Below are positions 1 through 14,800 of a stretch of 64,000 bases of DNA, piece by piece. A program made the position numbers and the translations under genes. The notes under the pieces are model-generated. The model ran no database searches, was not told the DNA's origin, and worked only from the letters and a program-made list of their open reading frames with translations. The stretch is from assembly GCA_035079385.1 (NCBI GenBank), contig JAVHKY010000059.1:1972001-2036000 (forward strand), written 5' to 3'. This DNA comes from Aspidiotus rigidus (lineage: Eukaryota; Arthropoda; Insecta; Hemiptera; Diaspididae). Numbering within the stretch: position 1 is the stretch's first letter; each line of letters begins with the position of its first letter.

Positions 1-868
1 TTTTATGAAGAAATGTTTTCTGACATACATCACAAGTAAATATATTTCTCAAATTAAATTGAGATTTGTGTGTGAAAATATGCGATTCTAAGGAACTTTT
101 GTAAATAAATATTTTTTGACATAGGTCACAAGAGAACTGATATTTCAAATTAGGGTCAGGTTCATGAATCAACATATGTCTTTTTAAACTACTCTTATAA
201 AGAAATGTTTTCTGACATACATCACAAGTAAAGATATTTCTCAAATTAAATTGAGATTTGTGTGTGAAAATATGCGATTTCAAGTAACTTTTGTAAATAA
301 ACTTTTTTTGACATAGGTCACAAGAGAACTGATATTTCAAATTAGGGTCAGATTCATGAATCAACATATGTACTTTTAAACTCTTTTTATGAAGAAATGT
401 TTTCTGACATACATCACAAATAAATATATTTCTCAAATTAAATTGAGATTTGTGTGTGAAAATATGCGATTTTAAGGAACTTTTGCAAATAAACTTCTTT
501 TGACATAGATCACAACAGAAGTGATATTTCAAATTAGGGTCAGGTTCATGAATCAACATATGTACTTTTAAACTCCTTTTATGAAGAAATGTTTTCTGAC
601 ATACATCGCAAGTAAATATATTCCTCAAATTAAATTGAGATTTGTGGGTCAAGATATGTGATTCCAAGTTATGTTTTTCAGTGAACAATAATTTTGAACA
701 AGTCATGTGTTGGTCTGTTGTTTGTTCATCTTCTTTCTGTGAACTTCCTGGGTTGCGGAATCTTTTCATTGGAAAGAATATTTTATTGTCTGATCTACAA
801 AAAATGACAAGTTTACAATACATCATTATCACATGTATCAAAACAAGATGATTGTAAGCGATAATGTT
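1..868 (-). CDS. C2H2 zinc-finger protein, exon with tandem two-finger repeats (partial, runs off the window)
   Basis: Reading the minus strand from 868 down to base 1 gives one uninterrupted frame of about 289 codons, open at the left edge. It holds seven C-X2-C-X12-H-X3-H fingers of two alternating types: type A begins CDVCQKTF (near 611, 419, 227 and 35) and type B begins CDLCQKKF or a close variant (near 515, 322 and 130). A degenerate finger near 700-640 keeps the two histidines but has lost the CxxC. Each A+B pair is 64 residues (192 bp), and the pair is repeated about three and a half times. Linkers are 11 residues (for example ESDPNLKYQFS), not the usual seven-residue TGEKP type. C2H2 arrays normally bind DNA in the nucleus; the target cannot be inferred. 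The N-terminal 80 residues contain cysteines but no domain I recognise. Upstream exons should lie at higher coordinates; I could not identify them with confidence. Confidence 0.85.
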
Positions 869-888
869 CTACAAAAAAAAAAAAAAAA
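869..888 (-). promoter_or_regulatory. 3' splice acceptor with polypyrimidine tract for the zinc-finger exon
   Basis: On the minus strand a run of 16 T is followed directly by GTAG and then the open zinc-finger frame. The in-frame TAG at the junction closes the frame exactly at the acceptor, as expected if the exon starts at 868 in phase 0. The tract also explains why no good start codon lies at the 5' end of the open frame. Confidence 0.7.
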
Positions 889-2710
<1,822 letters not shown>

Positions 2711-3612
2711 GAGTTTTGACATGTTCCATGTCTTTTCTCTCGCCGGACCCCGATTTTGAAACTCGCGAGTACTCCCCCCCGTCAAGAGAAATCTCTACCC
2801 CGTGGGTGATTCAGAAATTCGCGAGTACACCCCGCGTAATAATAATAAATAATTAATTAATTAATTAATAATTAAATAGATAAATAATTAAATAATTGAA
2901 TAATTGAATAAATAAATAATTAAATAAATAAATAATTAAATAATTACTATAATTAATAATTAGAAAATTTTCTAAGTCCCTCTTCCTATCATATATGGCT
3001 GGATAGTCGAGATTTTTCCAAGTCCCCTAGACTTGAATTGTCTCATACCATTCCAATACAACTGCGAGATCGCTCGTTCGCCCCACGAAAGGATACCTCA
3101 AAATATAGAACATCCACAATTACCTCAAAATATTTCTCATACTAGACTTATACGACGCTAAGATAGGTAAAGGGGTAAACGAATAATATCTCACGAACAC
3201 TTGACCTAGTAGAAGAATTAATAATAAATAAATAAATAAATAAATAATATTAAATAATTAAATAATATTAAATAATTAAATGATATTAAATAATTAAATA
3301 ATATTAAATAATTAAATGATTAAATAAATAAAGGCTGGATAGTCGAAATTTTTCCAAGTCCCCTAGACTTGAATTGTCTCATACCATTCCAATACAACAG
3401 CGAGACAGGGGGCGAACGAGTGGAGCGAGTTCGCGCTACCTCATATTTCTCATAGAAGACTTATACGAAGCCAAGATAGGTAAAGGGATAAACGAATAAT
3501 ATCTGACGAACACTTGACCTAGTAGAAGCCTAGAATGAAATATTTCAAGATGACTGATAAAATATAAAAGACATGGAACATGATTTTCATTTATTTGGCT
3601 ATGCCAGAAAAT
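2711..3612. mobile_element. Interspersed repeat with 17-bp inverted ends, copy 1 (non-coding)
   Basis: Shares long stretches with 8281-9660. A perfect 17-bp inverted repeat bounds the core: CATGTTCCATGTCTTTT at 2720-2736 and AAAAGACATGGAACATG at 3566-3582. The similarity extends about 10 bp further left and 30 bp further right, so the inverted repeats are subterminal. The interior is AAT/AATT-type low-complexity DNA plus segments containing CCCCTAGACTTGAATTGTC and GCTCGTTCGCC. No coding capacity. Probably a non-autonomous DNA element; the superfamily is unknown because no target duplication is evident. Confidence 0.7.
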
Positions 3613-6212
3613 GTTGTAAATTTGTGACCTTCCTCTGCATTACTTGCGTGCTGTCATAGGTGCGGCACATATTCTCTTTTATGTCCAACAGCACTTTCCC
3701 TATTTTGGTCTGGGCTTCTGATCTCACGTCGTGTTCCATGGTTTGGATTACTTGTTTTTTAATCATTTTAATTCAATAATTATTGCAGGATAAAATGTTG
3801 TAATAACATTACGTACAAATGCCCAATAACAATTAGCAAAGTTTTGAAACTCAATGGCACATGTCGTTTCTGGAAGTATTTTTTACGTTGAATTCAGAAC
3901 AACAGTTTTCCGTTTTCCGATGGCAGTTCGCTTTTACTCTTGTTTAATTGCCGTTTGCCGCGTATCTTCGCGAAACGAAACGTTTCTTTTCGAGCGATGT
4001 GATAACTGATATACCACGCGTTGATCGAAGCTCGAAAACGAACAACACGCCTCACGACTATACGCGGTAACTAAACACGATTTGCTATCGAAAAAACGGT
4101 TCTGAATTCGGCGCAAAAAATAAAAGAAACAACCTACCGCATATCATTGATTTTCAAGAAAATTGGAATCGGTTTTGTAAAGCGTAAACTAACGCGCATC
4201 AATGTACGTATCGAACTGATCATCTCTGATCAATGAGAAATTGTAAGTGCCGGCCACTTGCCACACTGCTAATAGGAATTATCGAATGAAAGTATGATTA
4301 GTGATCATGTTGGGACATGACGTCCATGTACATCACCACTACTTGTATCGAAGTCTATGTTCTAACACCAGCCATTCAAGAATCCACTTCTAACAGCTAC
4401 CTAACATAATTTTTTAAAATTTTGTTTCCTGTAAAGACTATAATATTTTGCGAATTACGAAATTTCTATTCCAAGACATCGTACTGAGAATTCGTCCCAC
4501 TAGCGCCGCAGGCAAAATCCTTTCATTCGCCTGATGTCGATGCTCGGCTTGAAGTGATAATGGCACACTCGATGATGAATACGTAATTTTATAAATTCTA
4601 TAACCTCCGATATCGACATTGACGAAAAACAAGTTGACCGTAAAAGTTAGTTCTAACCCAAACCCCACAACCTTAGATTTCTTCCTTAACTTTTCAACAT
4701 CATCATTAACGAGTAGTGAATCCACTGATCAACGGGTGGCATTATGTTTCAACCTTACAGGTTAACTGATTCTTTCGAGTAGATTCACTTTAACCCTTTT
4801 GTTCTTGTAACATCTAGCGCCTTCACTAAAAAATTTATCGTTCAAAATGTACCTAACCAATCATTCGAAGTTGCGAAAATTTTAACCCAGTCGAATGAAA
4901 TATCTTTTTACACGTGTCTGCAGAGTGACTCTTGTTTTACAATGTTCGAATCGTTTGTATGATATTGAATGTACTCACTTATATCTGATGGACACTGGAC
5001 TACGACTCCAGAAACGAAGTAACTATGAGAACTTTTTCCCTCACATGATGGAAGATGAAATTCAAATAATAAAATCGTTACCGTTATCCAAAAATAATTG
5101 TGCACACAAAACTGATGGATGCTAATTCTAGCTACTGCACAAGTGAAGATAAATTCATCACAACTCGAAACAAAAATACACGTGAACAGTAGGTAGATGT
5201 TCGATACATACAAAACTGAAAGAAGAAAGATTAACTAACGGCGCTGTTGCCATCATTTTCTTCAAGATAGATAACACAACTTGCAACCTAGTACGTTCAG
5301 ATAAGGCTATTGCAGTTTATTACTTGCACGTGTGTGAGTGTGATTGTCAATATTGATTCGAATAGCCTCATCAGTCAGTCGTATCAGATAACTTTTATTC
5401 CTTTATAAAAAACAAGCCGAAATCCCAAAGCGCGTATCAATTTTATTTTAAACTCATACCATAAATTTATTTCCAAATACATTAATACCATGTACCACTT
5501 GTACCGCGTACATTGAAGAAAAACACTCACGCAGTCGCGTGAGTAGTACACGACTTTTCTTCCCACAATGCAAGAAACATTGAGAGAGTCACTCCCTCTC
5601 TTTAAATTAAATACCAATGACCTGTCAATGACGTCAAACATTTGTAGAATAAACAATAAAACTCAGTTTATAAATTCTATCACTACGATGTCACATCAAC
5701 AGATAACAGAGTAAAGATACCTATAATCCAATAAGCAAACCTAAATTTTGTTATAATTTAGGCTAAGAGTCATCTAAAACCTACAAAACGTCTCCAGAAA
5801 AACCACTCCCCCTCCCCCTGTCCAAACTGCTACGAGGCTATAACAGTTGTTTCTAATAAAAAAGAGCTCTACAATCATTTTTTCCCATACCTTATTCTTA
5901 GCATATTATTAGTCTAGTATACTGTATATTAGGATGAGTGGTTCAATTCTTTATCACTTCCGATTTCTGGCATCTCTTAAAGCTATCTCGAGCTGCTATT
6001 CCTCTCGTGCACTCATAAATTGCCTTCACGCTATCATATCACAATTTTCTATGCACACTCCACCCCAAAATTCTTCATCTGGGAATCCAGCTACAACGAG
6101 ATCCCGGAAAACTAAAAAAATCGATGTCGAAACGAAAGAAGCAACCAATCACCCAATAGTCAACCCCTCATTCCTTCCCTCACGCTTCAACCATTCCAAA
6201 CGTATTAACAAA
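3613..6212. other. Intergenic, no gene seen
   Basis: Only short unlinked open frames without recognisable motifs. A segment at 5780-5840 (CCACTCCCCCTCCCCCTG and flanks) resembles 7760-7825, part of a dispersed repeat. Confidence 0.4.
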
Positions 6213-6250
6213 ATACCTCACTTTTCTAGCTAGAAAATTCGGTAAAAATA
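6213..6250. repeat. Dispersed palindromic repeat, copy 1
   Basis: ACCTCACTTTTCTAG followed by CTAGAAAA-TTCGGTAAAAA matches 7823-7862 with few changes, in the same orientation. The centre is a near-palindrome (TTTTCTAGCTAGAAAA). The two copies flank the LINE 3' end at 6570-7020. Confidence 0.6.
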
Positions 6251-6569
6251 TATAGCACCCAAGCCCGGTTTACTCGTTAGTCTAATCTCAAATCTCACTC
6301 AAAAAAGCCAGTCCAAATTGAAAATAATCTTTCCATCTCTTTTGACACCTCAAATCAACTATGAACCACTATTAATTATGTACCCATAAATGAAAAAATG
6401 ACAAATAAATCAATTATTAATTAAGAGTGAAATCACCCAGGTATAGTCTCGCATCAGCACACTTGATGAAGATTAAAAAATTGTACTTAATCATTCAAAC
6501 TCAAGGTTTTCACTAAAATCAGTCGAATAACAAATTAAGAAAAATAAAACGTGAACCCACATTTTGGTC

Positions 6570-7020
6570 CTCATCCCAACGAAATTCAAGGCAAGAGGAG
6601 GTCATTTTAGCTCGGCTGCGAATAGGCCACACTCGTCTTACTCATACTTATCTTCTCACTAATCTCGCTCCTCCATCATGCCCTCACTGTCTCCAAGAAA
6701 ATTTATCAGTTGATCATTTTATTTTCTCATGCCCCGTCCTGCAACCCACTCGAACCTCCCTAAATATATCTTCCAATATCAATGCAGCACTAAACAACAA
6801 CTCCGAAACCATCGACTCAACCCTAACTTATTTACGCACCACTCAATTCTACAACTTCATATAATTCACCAAAAAATTCCGTTCGATCGCCACACCAATA
6901 CGTACCTAATTTAACCTAATTCAAGTAATGTTCTAAAATAAGATTGTAACGCCGAGCAAATAACCCTCGTGCAGTTTATAATGCTCGTAAAATAATAAAA
7001 AAAAAAAAAAAAAAAAAAAA
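6570..7020 (+). pseudogene. I-type LINE retrotransposon, 3' end with poly(A) tail
   Basis: One frame from about 6590 encodes the C-terminal region of a non-LTR retrotransposon polymerase: EEVILARLRIGHTRLTHTYL, then a zinc-binding CPHC...DHFIFSC block, ending at a stop near 6862. A short 3' UTR follows, ending GTAACGCCGAGC...CCCTCGTGCAG...TGCTCGTAAAA and a poly(A) run at 6997-7020. The same protein block and 3' UTR occur in the longer minus-strand copy at 58458-60240, so both belong to one family. RT and RNase H are missing, as in the usual 5' truncation of LINE inserts. Non-functional. Confidence 0.85.
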
Positions 7021-7379
7021 CTATCGAGTATGACTAATAATAATGAAAAATAGCTAGAAAAATGAACAACTCGCCATTGCCACTATCCGTTCAAAAATAA
7101 ATTTAACAAAACAAATAAAATTTAACAAAACCAAATTCAACGCTCTAGGGGCTGTGGGAAGCGAGATACAAGTGTACTAAATTTGAACGAAAAGGTTTCA
7201 TCGGAAATAAAATCCAATGAACCCATGGTAAAGAACGAACGAAGAATGAACCTGTCGAATGATGAAAGGTTCTTCACAATACACGTACTGATAACGAAAG
7301 TGGTAAACGTATAGGAAAATCCGCTTCTCCTAACGTAAGCAGCTACTCGCAGCTATTCGTAAGAAGCTACTCGTAATAG
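7021..7379. other. Intergenic, no gene seen
   Basis: No recognisable coding region. A short serial repeat of AGCTACTCG/AGCTATTCG units lies near 7340-7375. Confidence 0.4.
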
Positions 7380-7720
7380 TGAAAAATTTTCAACAAAAGT
7401 AAAAATTTCTCGAGAACTACTCATCCGATCCTCAAAAAAAATGCAGGTGCACATCTTCAAATATAATACTACAATATGGCCGAGTTACAAAAAAATCCAT
7501 CGGGTAGTTTCGGAGGAGTTCCGCGGACAAAAAGGTACTCGAAATACTGCAAAATTTCTCAACAAATTGAAAATTTCTCGAGAACTACTCATCCCATTTT
7601 CAAAAAAATTGCAGATGCACATCTTCAGATATACTACTACAATATGGCCAAGTTACAAAAAAATCCATCGGGTAGTTTCGGAGGAGTTCCGCGGACAAAA
7701 AAATCTTATATATATATATA
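7380..7720 (+). repeat. 168-bp tandem duplication
   Basis: Two units, beginning near 7403 and 7571, share AAATTTCTCGAGAACTACTC, then ACAATATGGCC and GGAGTTCCGCGGACAAAA. Because the unit is a multiple of three, the same peptide (GSFGGVPRTK) repeats in one frame. I do not regard this as a gene: there is no recognisable domain and the frame is short. Confidence 0.8.
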
Positions 7721-7822
7721 AGGAAACCTGAAATTTTTTTTTTATGCTAGTTGTGATCTAGGACCCCTAAAACGTCGAGAAAGTTCATTACCCACTCCCC
7801 CTGTTGACCTTGCTACGGGTGT

Positions 7823-7862
7823 AATACCTCACTTTTCTAGTTAGAAAAGTCGGTAAAAAAAT
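7823..7862. repeat. Dispersed palindromic repeat, copy 2
   Basis: Second copy of the block at 6213-6250 (ACCTCACTTTTCTAG then TTAGAAAAGTCGG). Its left neighbour (7760-7822) resembles 5780-5840, so a longer repeat was probably present twice. Confidence 0.6.
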
Positions 7863-8280
7863 ATTACATCAAAGAAAGAAGACATTATTCCAATCCGTAT
7901 GGAAATCAGTCTCATCCATTTTACTCACTATCATGAATAAGGCATCTTACACCTTTACTGCCTGTTTTGCACCGTACAAATTTCACCCGTAGACCCGCTC
8001 ATCTTATACGTCCAATTTTTAAATCTCGGTGCTCACTTCATAATATAATCACTAATCGATGCCTCGGCGTATGAAAAACCATCTCATTACTGAGAAGAAT
8101 CTTTCCTTTCTCCACTAAGTTGGTTTTTCACCTCTTCAGTAAATTCTACTGCAAAAATTGTTGTCATACCTCAATTTGAAGGCAAAATACGTACATTTTA
8201 ACAGGGAACCAAACAGCCAATAGTGCAAAGTAATAAACCCTTGTAAAAGTTGTAATCAAAATACATAGAAGATTATGAGA

Positions 8281-9660
8281 AGAATTTTGACATGTTCCAT
8301 GTCTTTTCTCTCGCCGGACCCCGATTTTGAAACTCGCGAGTACACCCCCCTCACCCCCCCCCCCCCCGTCAAGAGAAATCTCTACCCCGTGGGTGGTTCA
8401 GAAATTCGCGAGTACACCCCGCGTAATAATAATAATTAATAATAAATAAATAAATAAATAAAAAATAATTAAATAAATATAATAATTAAATGATTAATAT
8501 AATTAATAATTAGAAAATCTCTACCCCGTGGGTGATTCAGAAATTTGCGAGTACACCCCGCGTAATAATAATAATTATTAATAAATAAATAAATAAATAA
8601 ATAATTAAATAAATAAATAATTAATTAATATAATTAATAATTAGAAAATCTGTACCCCGTGGGTGATTCAGAAATTTGCGAGTACACCCCGCGTAATAAT
8701 AATAAATAATTAATTAATTAATAATTAAATAATTATATAAATAAATAATTAAATAATTAATATAATTAATAGTTAGAAAATCTCTACCCCTTGGGTGATT
8801 CAGAAATTCGCGAGTACACCCCGCGTAATAATAATAAATAAATAATTAATTAATTAATAATTAAATAATTAAATAATTGAAAAATAATTAAATAATTGAA
8901 AAATAATTAAATAATTAAATAATTAAATAAATAATTAAATAAATAAATGATTAAATAATTAATATAATTAATAATTAGAAAATTTTCTAAGTCCCTCTTC
9001 CTATCATATATGGCTGGATAGTCGAAATTTTTCCAAGTCCCCTAGACTTGAATTGTCTCATACCATTCCATTACAACAGCGAGACAGGGGGCGAACGAGC
9101 GGAGCGAGTTCGCGCTACCTCATATTTCTCATAGAAGACTTGAATTTTCTCATACCATTCCAATACAACAGCGAGATCGCTCGTTCGCCCCACGAAAGTT
9201 GATACCTCAAAATATTTCTCATACAAGACTTATACGACGCCAAGATAGGTAAAGGGGTAAACGAATAATATCTCACGAACACTTGACCTAGTACAAGAAT
9301 TAATAATAAATAAATAAATAAATAATATTAAATAATTAAATAATTGAATAATTAAATAATTGAATAATTAAATAATTGAATAATTAAATAATTGAATAAT
9401 TAAATAAATAAAGGCTGGATAGTCGAAATTTTTCCGAGTCCCCTAGACTTGAATTGTCACATACCATTCCAATACAACAGCGCTACCTCGTATTTCTCAT
9501 AGAAGACTTATACGACGCCAAGATAGGTAAAGGGGTAAACGAATAATATCTCACGAACACTTGACCTAGTAGAAGCCTAGACTGAAATATTTCAAGATGA
9601 CTGATAAAATATAAAAGACATGGAACATGATTTTCATTTATTTGGCTATGCCAGAAAATT
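8281..9660. mobile_element. Interspersed repeat with 17-bp inverted ends, copy 2 (internally expanded)
   Basis: Same family as 2711-3612, with identical inverted repeats at 8291-8307 and 9613-9629. It is about 480 bp longer because a segment starting CTCTACCCCGTGGGTGATTC and ending in AATAAT/AATTAAT low-complexity DNA is present four times (starting near 8378, 8516, 8646 and 8778; period 130-138 bp) against once in copy 1. The two GCTCGTTCGCC-type segments are in the opposite order from copy 1, so the interior has been rearranged. No coding capacity. Confidence 0.7.
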
Positions 9661-12600
9661 TTCAAAAATTTGCCGTGCGCCGTTTGCTGTCCGCTGCCCG
9701 GCAAAAAACTTATCTTATTTTATCCGATATTCTGTGTTTTTTTTTATCCACAAAATTTCACTCTTATAGTTCATTAAAGGATAGGCCAGTGTACCTATGT
9801 TTCCTTAGTTGACTTGCACATACGAATATACTCGTTTTTCTCTTTCTCTCTCTCTTGACCTACATTCCTAATTCACCAACTTACTATACGTCATATAGTC
9901 CAAATATTCCCCAATTCTATCTCTCGTATTCTTAATATCCCGTTCTGCCCATATTCCAACGCAGAAATTTGCCCGTTCACGCATCTTTCATGTGTCTAAT
10001 ATTGTTCATGAATCATGATCACTCACCTAATATAATCTAAATCTACTCTCTGACCAATATCACAAACCCATTGAATTTAAAAAGTTCTATTCTTCTTCTA
10101 TCAACTTGGTATTTTCTCTCTTTTGTAAGATTCTGTAGCAAATACACATTGCGGATCGCAGTGGAGTAGTTCGTCAATAAAATCAAATCATTCAAATATT
10201 CTTAGCAGGAGTATGGAAAGAAAAAGTCATCACAGAAATAATTAACAACTTATGTTGCCACTCATTTCATAACACTGCCTCCAGCTATGCGCATCATCTT
10301 GAACAATCAATTCCAACCGCGGCATCAGCTGTGAGATTCACTGACTAACTACAAACTTCCCCACATAGAATCTTTTCCCAACCCTAGTCGTCTTCCAACT
10401 ATGATGCACGCCGTGGATAAGCTTCAGTCACCCATGTCACAAATTCCCATTCACCCGACCCCCCGCGTGCCCATCATGAAGTACACTACACCAACAATTT
10501 TTTTCAACGATCAACTTTTTTTGTGTGTTTTGTAATATCGCTGTAACATCTCCTTCAACAAATCCAAAACCTTTGTCAACAACCAAAATTTCCAAGATTT
10601 CACGGTCTTTGCTTCAGTTGAAAGAAATCACGCCTTCTTGCTTATTTTACTCCCCCCCCCCGCCTGTCAAATATACCTTATCAAAAATTTTACAATGAAT
10701 TTATCTATCCTCGTGAGTTCTTTCCAATGACCCAATATTGAAATAACACCTCTTCTAATCGATCCAAGTTTCTGCATCCTTTGGCTTCCGTCACCCGCGA
10801 TTGACTTGAACCATTTGATGACTTGAGTCTATCCTCTCCCACCTTTACCTTTCAACAAAAACTTGAAGCTTGACAATGAATCAACTATTTTTCAACGTCT
10901 TCGTCTAACTTCGACTATCCCAAAAAATAAACCATAGTAAATGAATTACGCAAACACCTTAATGGTATTTTCCCAAGAAATATTTGGAAGCACAATGCCA
11001 AAAAATTTCTCAGGTCCACAAAATAATTTTTGTTTTTTGTTTTATACTCGAGTATTTGAAACTAGAACCAAAATTCTACTGGCTCTGCTTTAGGTACACG
11101 CGATTGTCTTTTCCCCACCTTCTGGACCTCAAACACTCCAAAATTGATCAACTATTCTCATACGTACCTCGAACTTCTTTTGGCAGACTTTATACTTAAA
11201 AATTGTTCTTCCTAAAATATACTTTCAAACCACAGTTCTCAGACATTTTCTCAGGTTCACAAATCTCTTTAACTTGCTGAAATCCCAAGTAAATTTTGGT
11301 TCGTAAAATCTCTCCTCCTTACAGGTCATGCTTCTACTGCGACTGACGGACATTCCCAAATTTCTCTATTTCCAACATTTATGCATTTCAATTGGAAATT
11401 TTATTAGGTGCAACTCTTATAAACTTTTCCCACTCACGTTCTAAATACATTCGAATCTATCGAGTTTAAGTACGGGACAAAAATAATATAGCCTTTTTTG
11501 TTCATATCACAATAATTATAGAAAACAATTTTTTAAATTTAATGACTTTTTCTTCATAAATAAGTAACCATTATAAAACAGGCACGATTCTAATGCACTA
11601 ACTAAAGTCACTAACTCGAACGTTATTTGAAGGACAGTAAGAGAATGTAAAAGTTGAATTGAAATTCATCAAGGATTGTTGCATGAACTTACTCGTCAAT
11701 TGATTTTACCCCTGGAACCCTACACGACCATGCATGTTTCTATTATTAATAAATATAACGACCCACATAGGTAACACGAACTACACACGTTTTATCCAGG
11801 TTCCTGCTTCTAAGATTCAGGCATTGAAACTTTGAGACTTGCTTAGAACTTTCCTGATGAACTTTTAGAAAAAAAATGTACCCTATGTCCGTCTCCAGTC
11901 TAATACCAATCTACATTTCAAAGTACAACTCGAAATACCAAAAACTGGTCAAGTTTAATCGTAACATAAAAACGCGCTTCTCCTTTATATAATAGAAAAT
12001 ATTTATAGGTAACACCTTTATACTTTTTCTAGCCAGGCTAGACTAAGTCCCCAACTAACTGTGTTGCTTATCTTACTTCCGTATAATCGATATAATCTTT
12101 GAAATAAGAGGGATTTTTATTAAAAAATGTGTAGGACGAGGAAATCAAACAAAAATTCCATTTCGGATGAATTCATTCCTGGGACCGGTTTCAAAACCGA
12201 TTGAAATTTCGAATCAAAAAGTTTATTTATATAATACAGCGTGTAAGGACAAAAATAATAGTAAATGAAAATTTAGGCTCCTCCCGCACATGATTCTTAA
12301 TCGAATTTAAAACTTCGTCCGTGGCGTTCATCAAGGAAAAAAAAACGATCCTCACACAACTTTCTAGATTCTTACCGACAATGTACAAGATCACGACCAC
12401 ATTTGCGACGGAAAATTTAGTTAGGTCGGATAATGCTGAAATTACCGTCTTTTCTCCGGATTAAGAGATGCCTTCTCGCCGTGACAGGAGCCGCAAGATT
12501 TGAGTGAAAAAGCACAGGTCGACAATGTACCTATAGGAACTTGGAGATCTGCTCTTTCCAATTCCGCATACAAGGGCACTCGCAGGGTAGGTCGTAAATT

Positions 12601-13884
12601 TGCTTCCCCTAGAGCGTCTGGTTCATTTTGATGATGCTTATGTAAGTCAAGGTGATGAAAAAGTCTCCTATCTTTCTCAATTGCTGATGTGATCAGAAGA
12701 ATTCAGAGTATATTTTAAAACTTTGACGAGAAAAGTTTCCTGAAATTCATTCCATTAACATGCTAAGAAAATTAACATCAAGGGAGCAAGCTCGTTCCCG
12801 CGTATTGTCGTTCATAAATTAAAAATAAAATTAAAGTAAACAGCTTCAGGGTATCCCACTTGCATCGCGGTATACGAGTATTTCTTTTAGTTTCAGCACA
12901 TACTGACGTCATTGTCACTCGGGTCGCGGTAGAACAGCCAAAAACGATCCGTACTCAGACTACTTTTCATTACGAAAACTTTGCTCACCTTTCAACCTTA
13001 CATACTTTTGCTCTCGAAGAAATACACGTTTTTTTTTTGTTTTTCGTTTTTTCCTCTTTTTCTTTTGTTTTATATAGGTAAGAACATACCAGCGCTCTTT
13101 TCGAATATAACAATACTTGCAAAGGTATTTTCGTTTTAAACAAAACTCCACCACTAACGATTCGATTTCGCTTTCTTCTATTTACGTTAGCTGATTTTTC
13201 TTTTACATTTGTCGACACCATAATTCTCTCAGCCTTTTTACCGCCGTTCAAACTTACAACGCACACGATTCCAATTTTTTTTCCTCGAATACGTATACAT
13301 ACGAGCGAATGCGAACACCGTCTATCTCATCGTCGCTCGACTTATTTTGAAAAGAGTTTCCACATTCCTGGTACGACATTTTATCGCTCATGTCACCGGT
13401 AATGGATCAAAGCTCAAGAATGAGACCCGTTTTCTTGTCACATTCAAATGAAATTGAATATTGATTTATTCGCCATTTCGATATTTGTACAGAAAATGGG
13501 CGAATGAAGACAAAAAGAAAAGGAATGGAACGAAAAAAGAAAAAAAAAGTAGAAAACCTGGATTCAAATTTGCCCGCTTCTAACAATTTTGTAAGTTGAA
13601 TGAAAATATTTTTCGACTTCTTCTTCGTTAAAATTCATGAGAAACATGTATTGATTCGTGTTAGCTTGAATGTGATGGATCAGAAGTAATCATGAGACAT
13701 TCTATTTTCAATTCAAATACTAGGTCTTCATCTTGCTTTCTTGCAATGCAGCTCAACGTAATAGAAATATACCTACAATTTAAACGGCAAAAACAAAAAA
13801 AAAGATACTGAATGATAAACAAGCTAAAGCATTAAGAGCTCAAATATCTCTGAAACTCAGAGTGATTTCCTCTAGTTACTTCCA
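9661..13884. other. Long intergenic stretch, no gene seen
   Basis: No recognisable domain on either strand. Content is CT-rich near 9840-9860, a C-run near 10650 and a T-rich tract near 13030-13070. A GCCGTGCGCCG-containing string at 9666-9710 also occurs in reverse orientation near 47680. Confidence 0.4.
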
Positions 13885-14800
13885 TTTTTCATTCTCATAT
13901 TGCTTGTGTCACATGTGGAGCCTTTCGTCTCCATAGTGGGGTGGATGCGGGTTGCGCATTTATCAATTTTATGACCTTCGCCTCTTGGCAACCGCCAAGT
14001 TGGAGTGCCCCGAGGTATGCAAATTAACACGAAACATTAGATACAACGTGGATCCAAATAGCTGTCGAAGTCTCTTCCTCTTCTGCCTTCATGTGCCTCT
14101 GCTTGGTTTTCTTCTTGCAGAGTATCGTCTATATGTGGATGTTATACAGGTGTTGTGTAGACCATAGCGTGGCTCAGCATTTGTCTATTCCATTCCGCGT
14201 CCATCCTCTTCTTCATAAGTGTTACAGCAAATGCAGACAACTGGTTCCATGCTTCTTGTGAACTTGGTACGGAGGCTACCAAGCCACTCGGAGCAAGCAC
14301 TTCGTCGTCATCAATCTGTTTCAAAAACCGACTAAGCCCGCTCACGCCTCTACGCCTCACACTCAAATAAATTGTGCTGCAGTCCACTATCTCGCCCTGT
14401 ATCACAATGCGAACACGTTGCCTGCTTAATTTTCCTCAACTTCTCATGATATTACTTGTTGAAACAGCTATGGCCGTTAAGACCTGCATCAGGTGAAAGT
14501 TTGGTTGACCATGGTCAAGATCTATCTACTCATTAAGGTCGCGCATTAATCAATACACGGGTCGTCCATTTCCCTAGCTCACTCTGAGCGATTCTCGTTT
14601 TTCGTTTCTCGAGCAAAGAGTGCTTGACATCCTGCTTGACCCGTAAAACCTCTTGATCAGTCGTGTCCTCTTCCTTACTTTGAACACCACCACTCTCTCT
14701 CCTCAGCTAGAGGCTCGATTGGTTGCGAATGAGCTAATACGCTAAGAGCCTCCGTCAAGACCGTGTGGTACGCACTACTCATTCTCACATCAACAGAGTA
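13885..14800 (-). pseudogene. R1-type LINE, C-terminal end and 3' UTR
   Basis: Minus-strand pieces match the C-terminal part of the R1-type relics at 32560-34790 and 37150-38280: AYHTVLTEALSVLA, then LAEERE near 14700, KWTTRVLI near 14560, a cysteine/histidine block (CSHCDTGR...HNLFEC) near 14400-14330 read across a frameshift, and SQEAWNQLSAFAVTLMKK near 14220. The 3' flank (13890-14050) shares GCGCAACCCGCATCCACCCC-like sequence with the 3' flank of the plus-strand copy near 34720-34760, which marks the element's 3' end. The catalytic domains are absent. R1-type elements are non-LTR retrotransposons of arthropods; many integrate at fixed rDNA sites, but nothing rDNA-like is visible here. Confidence 0.8.
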
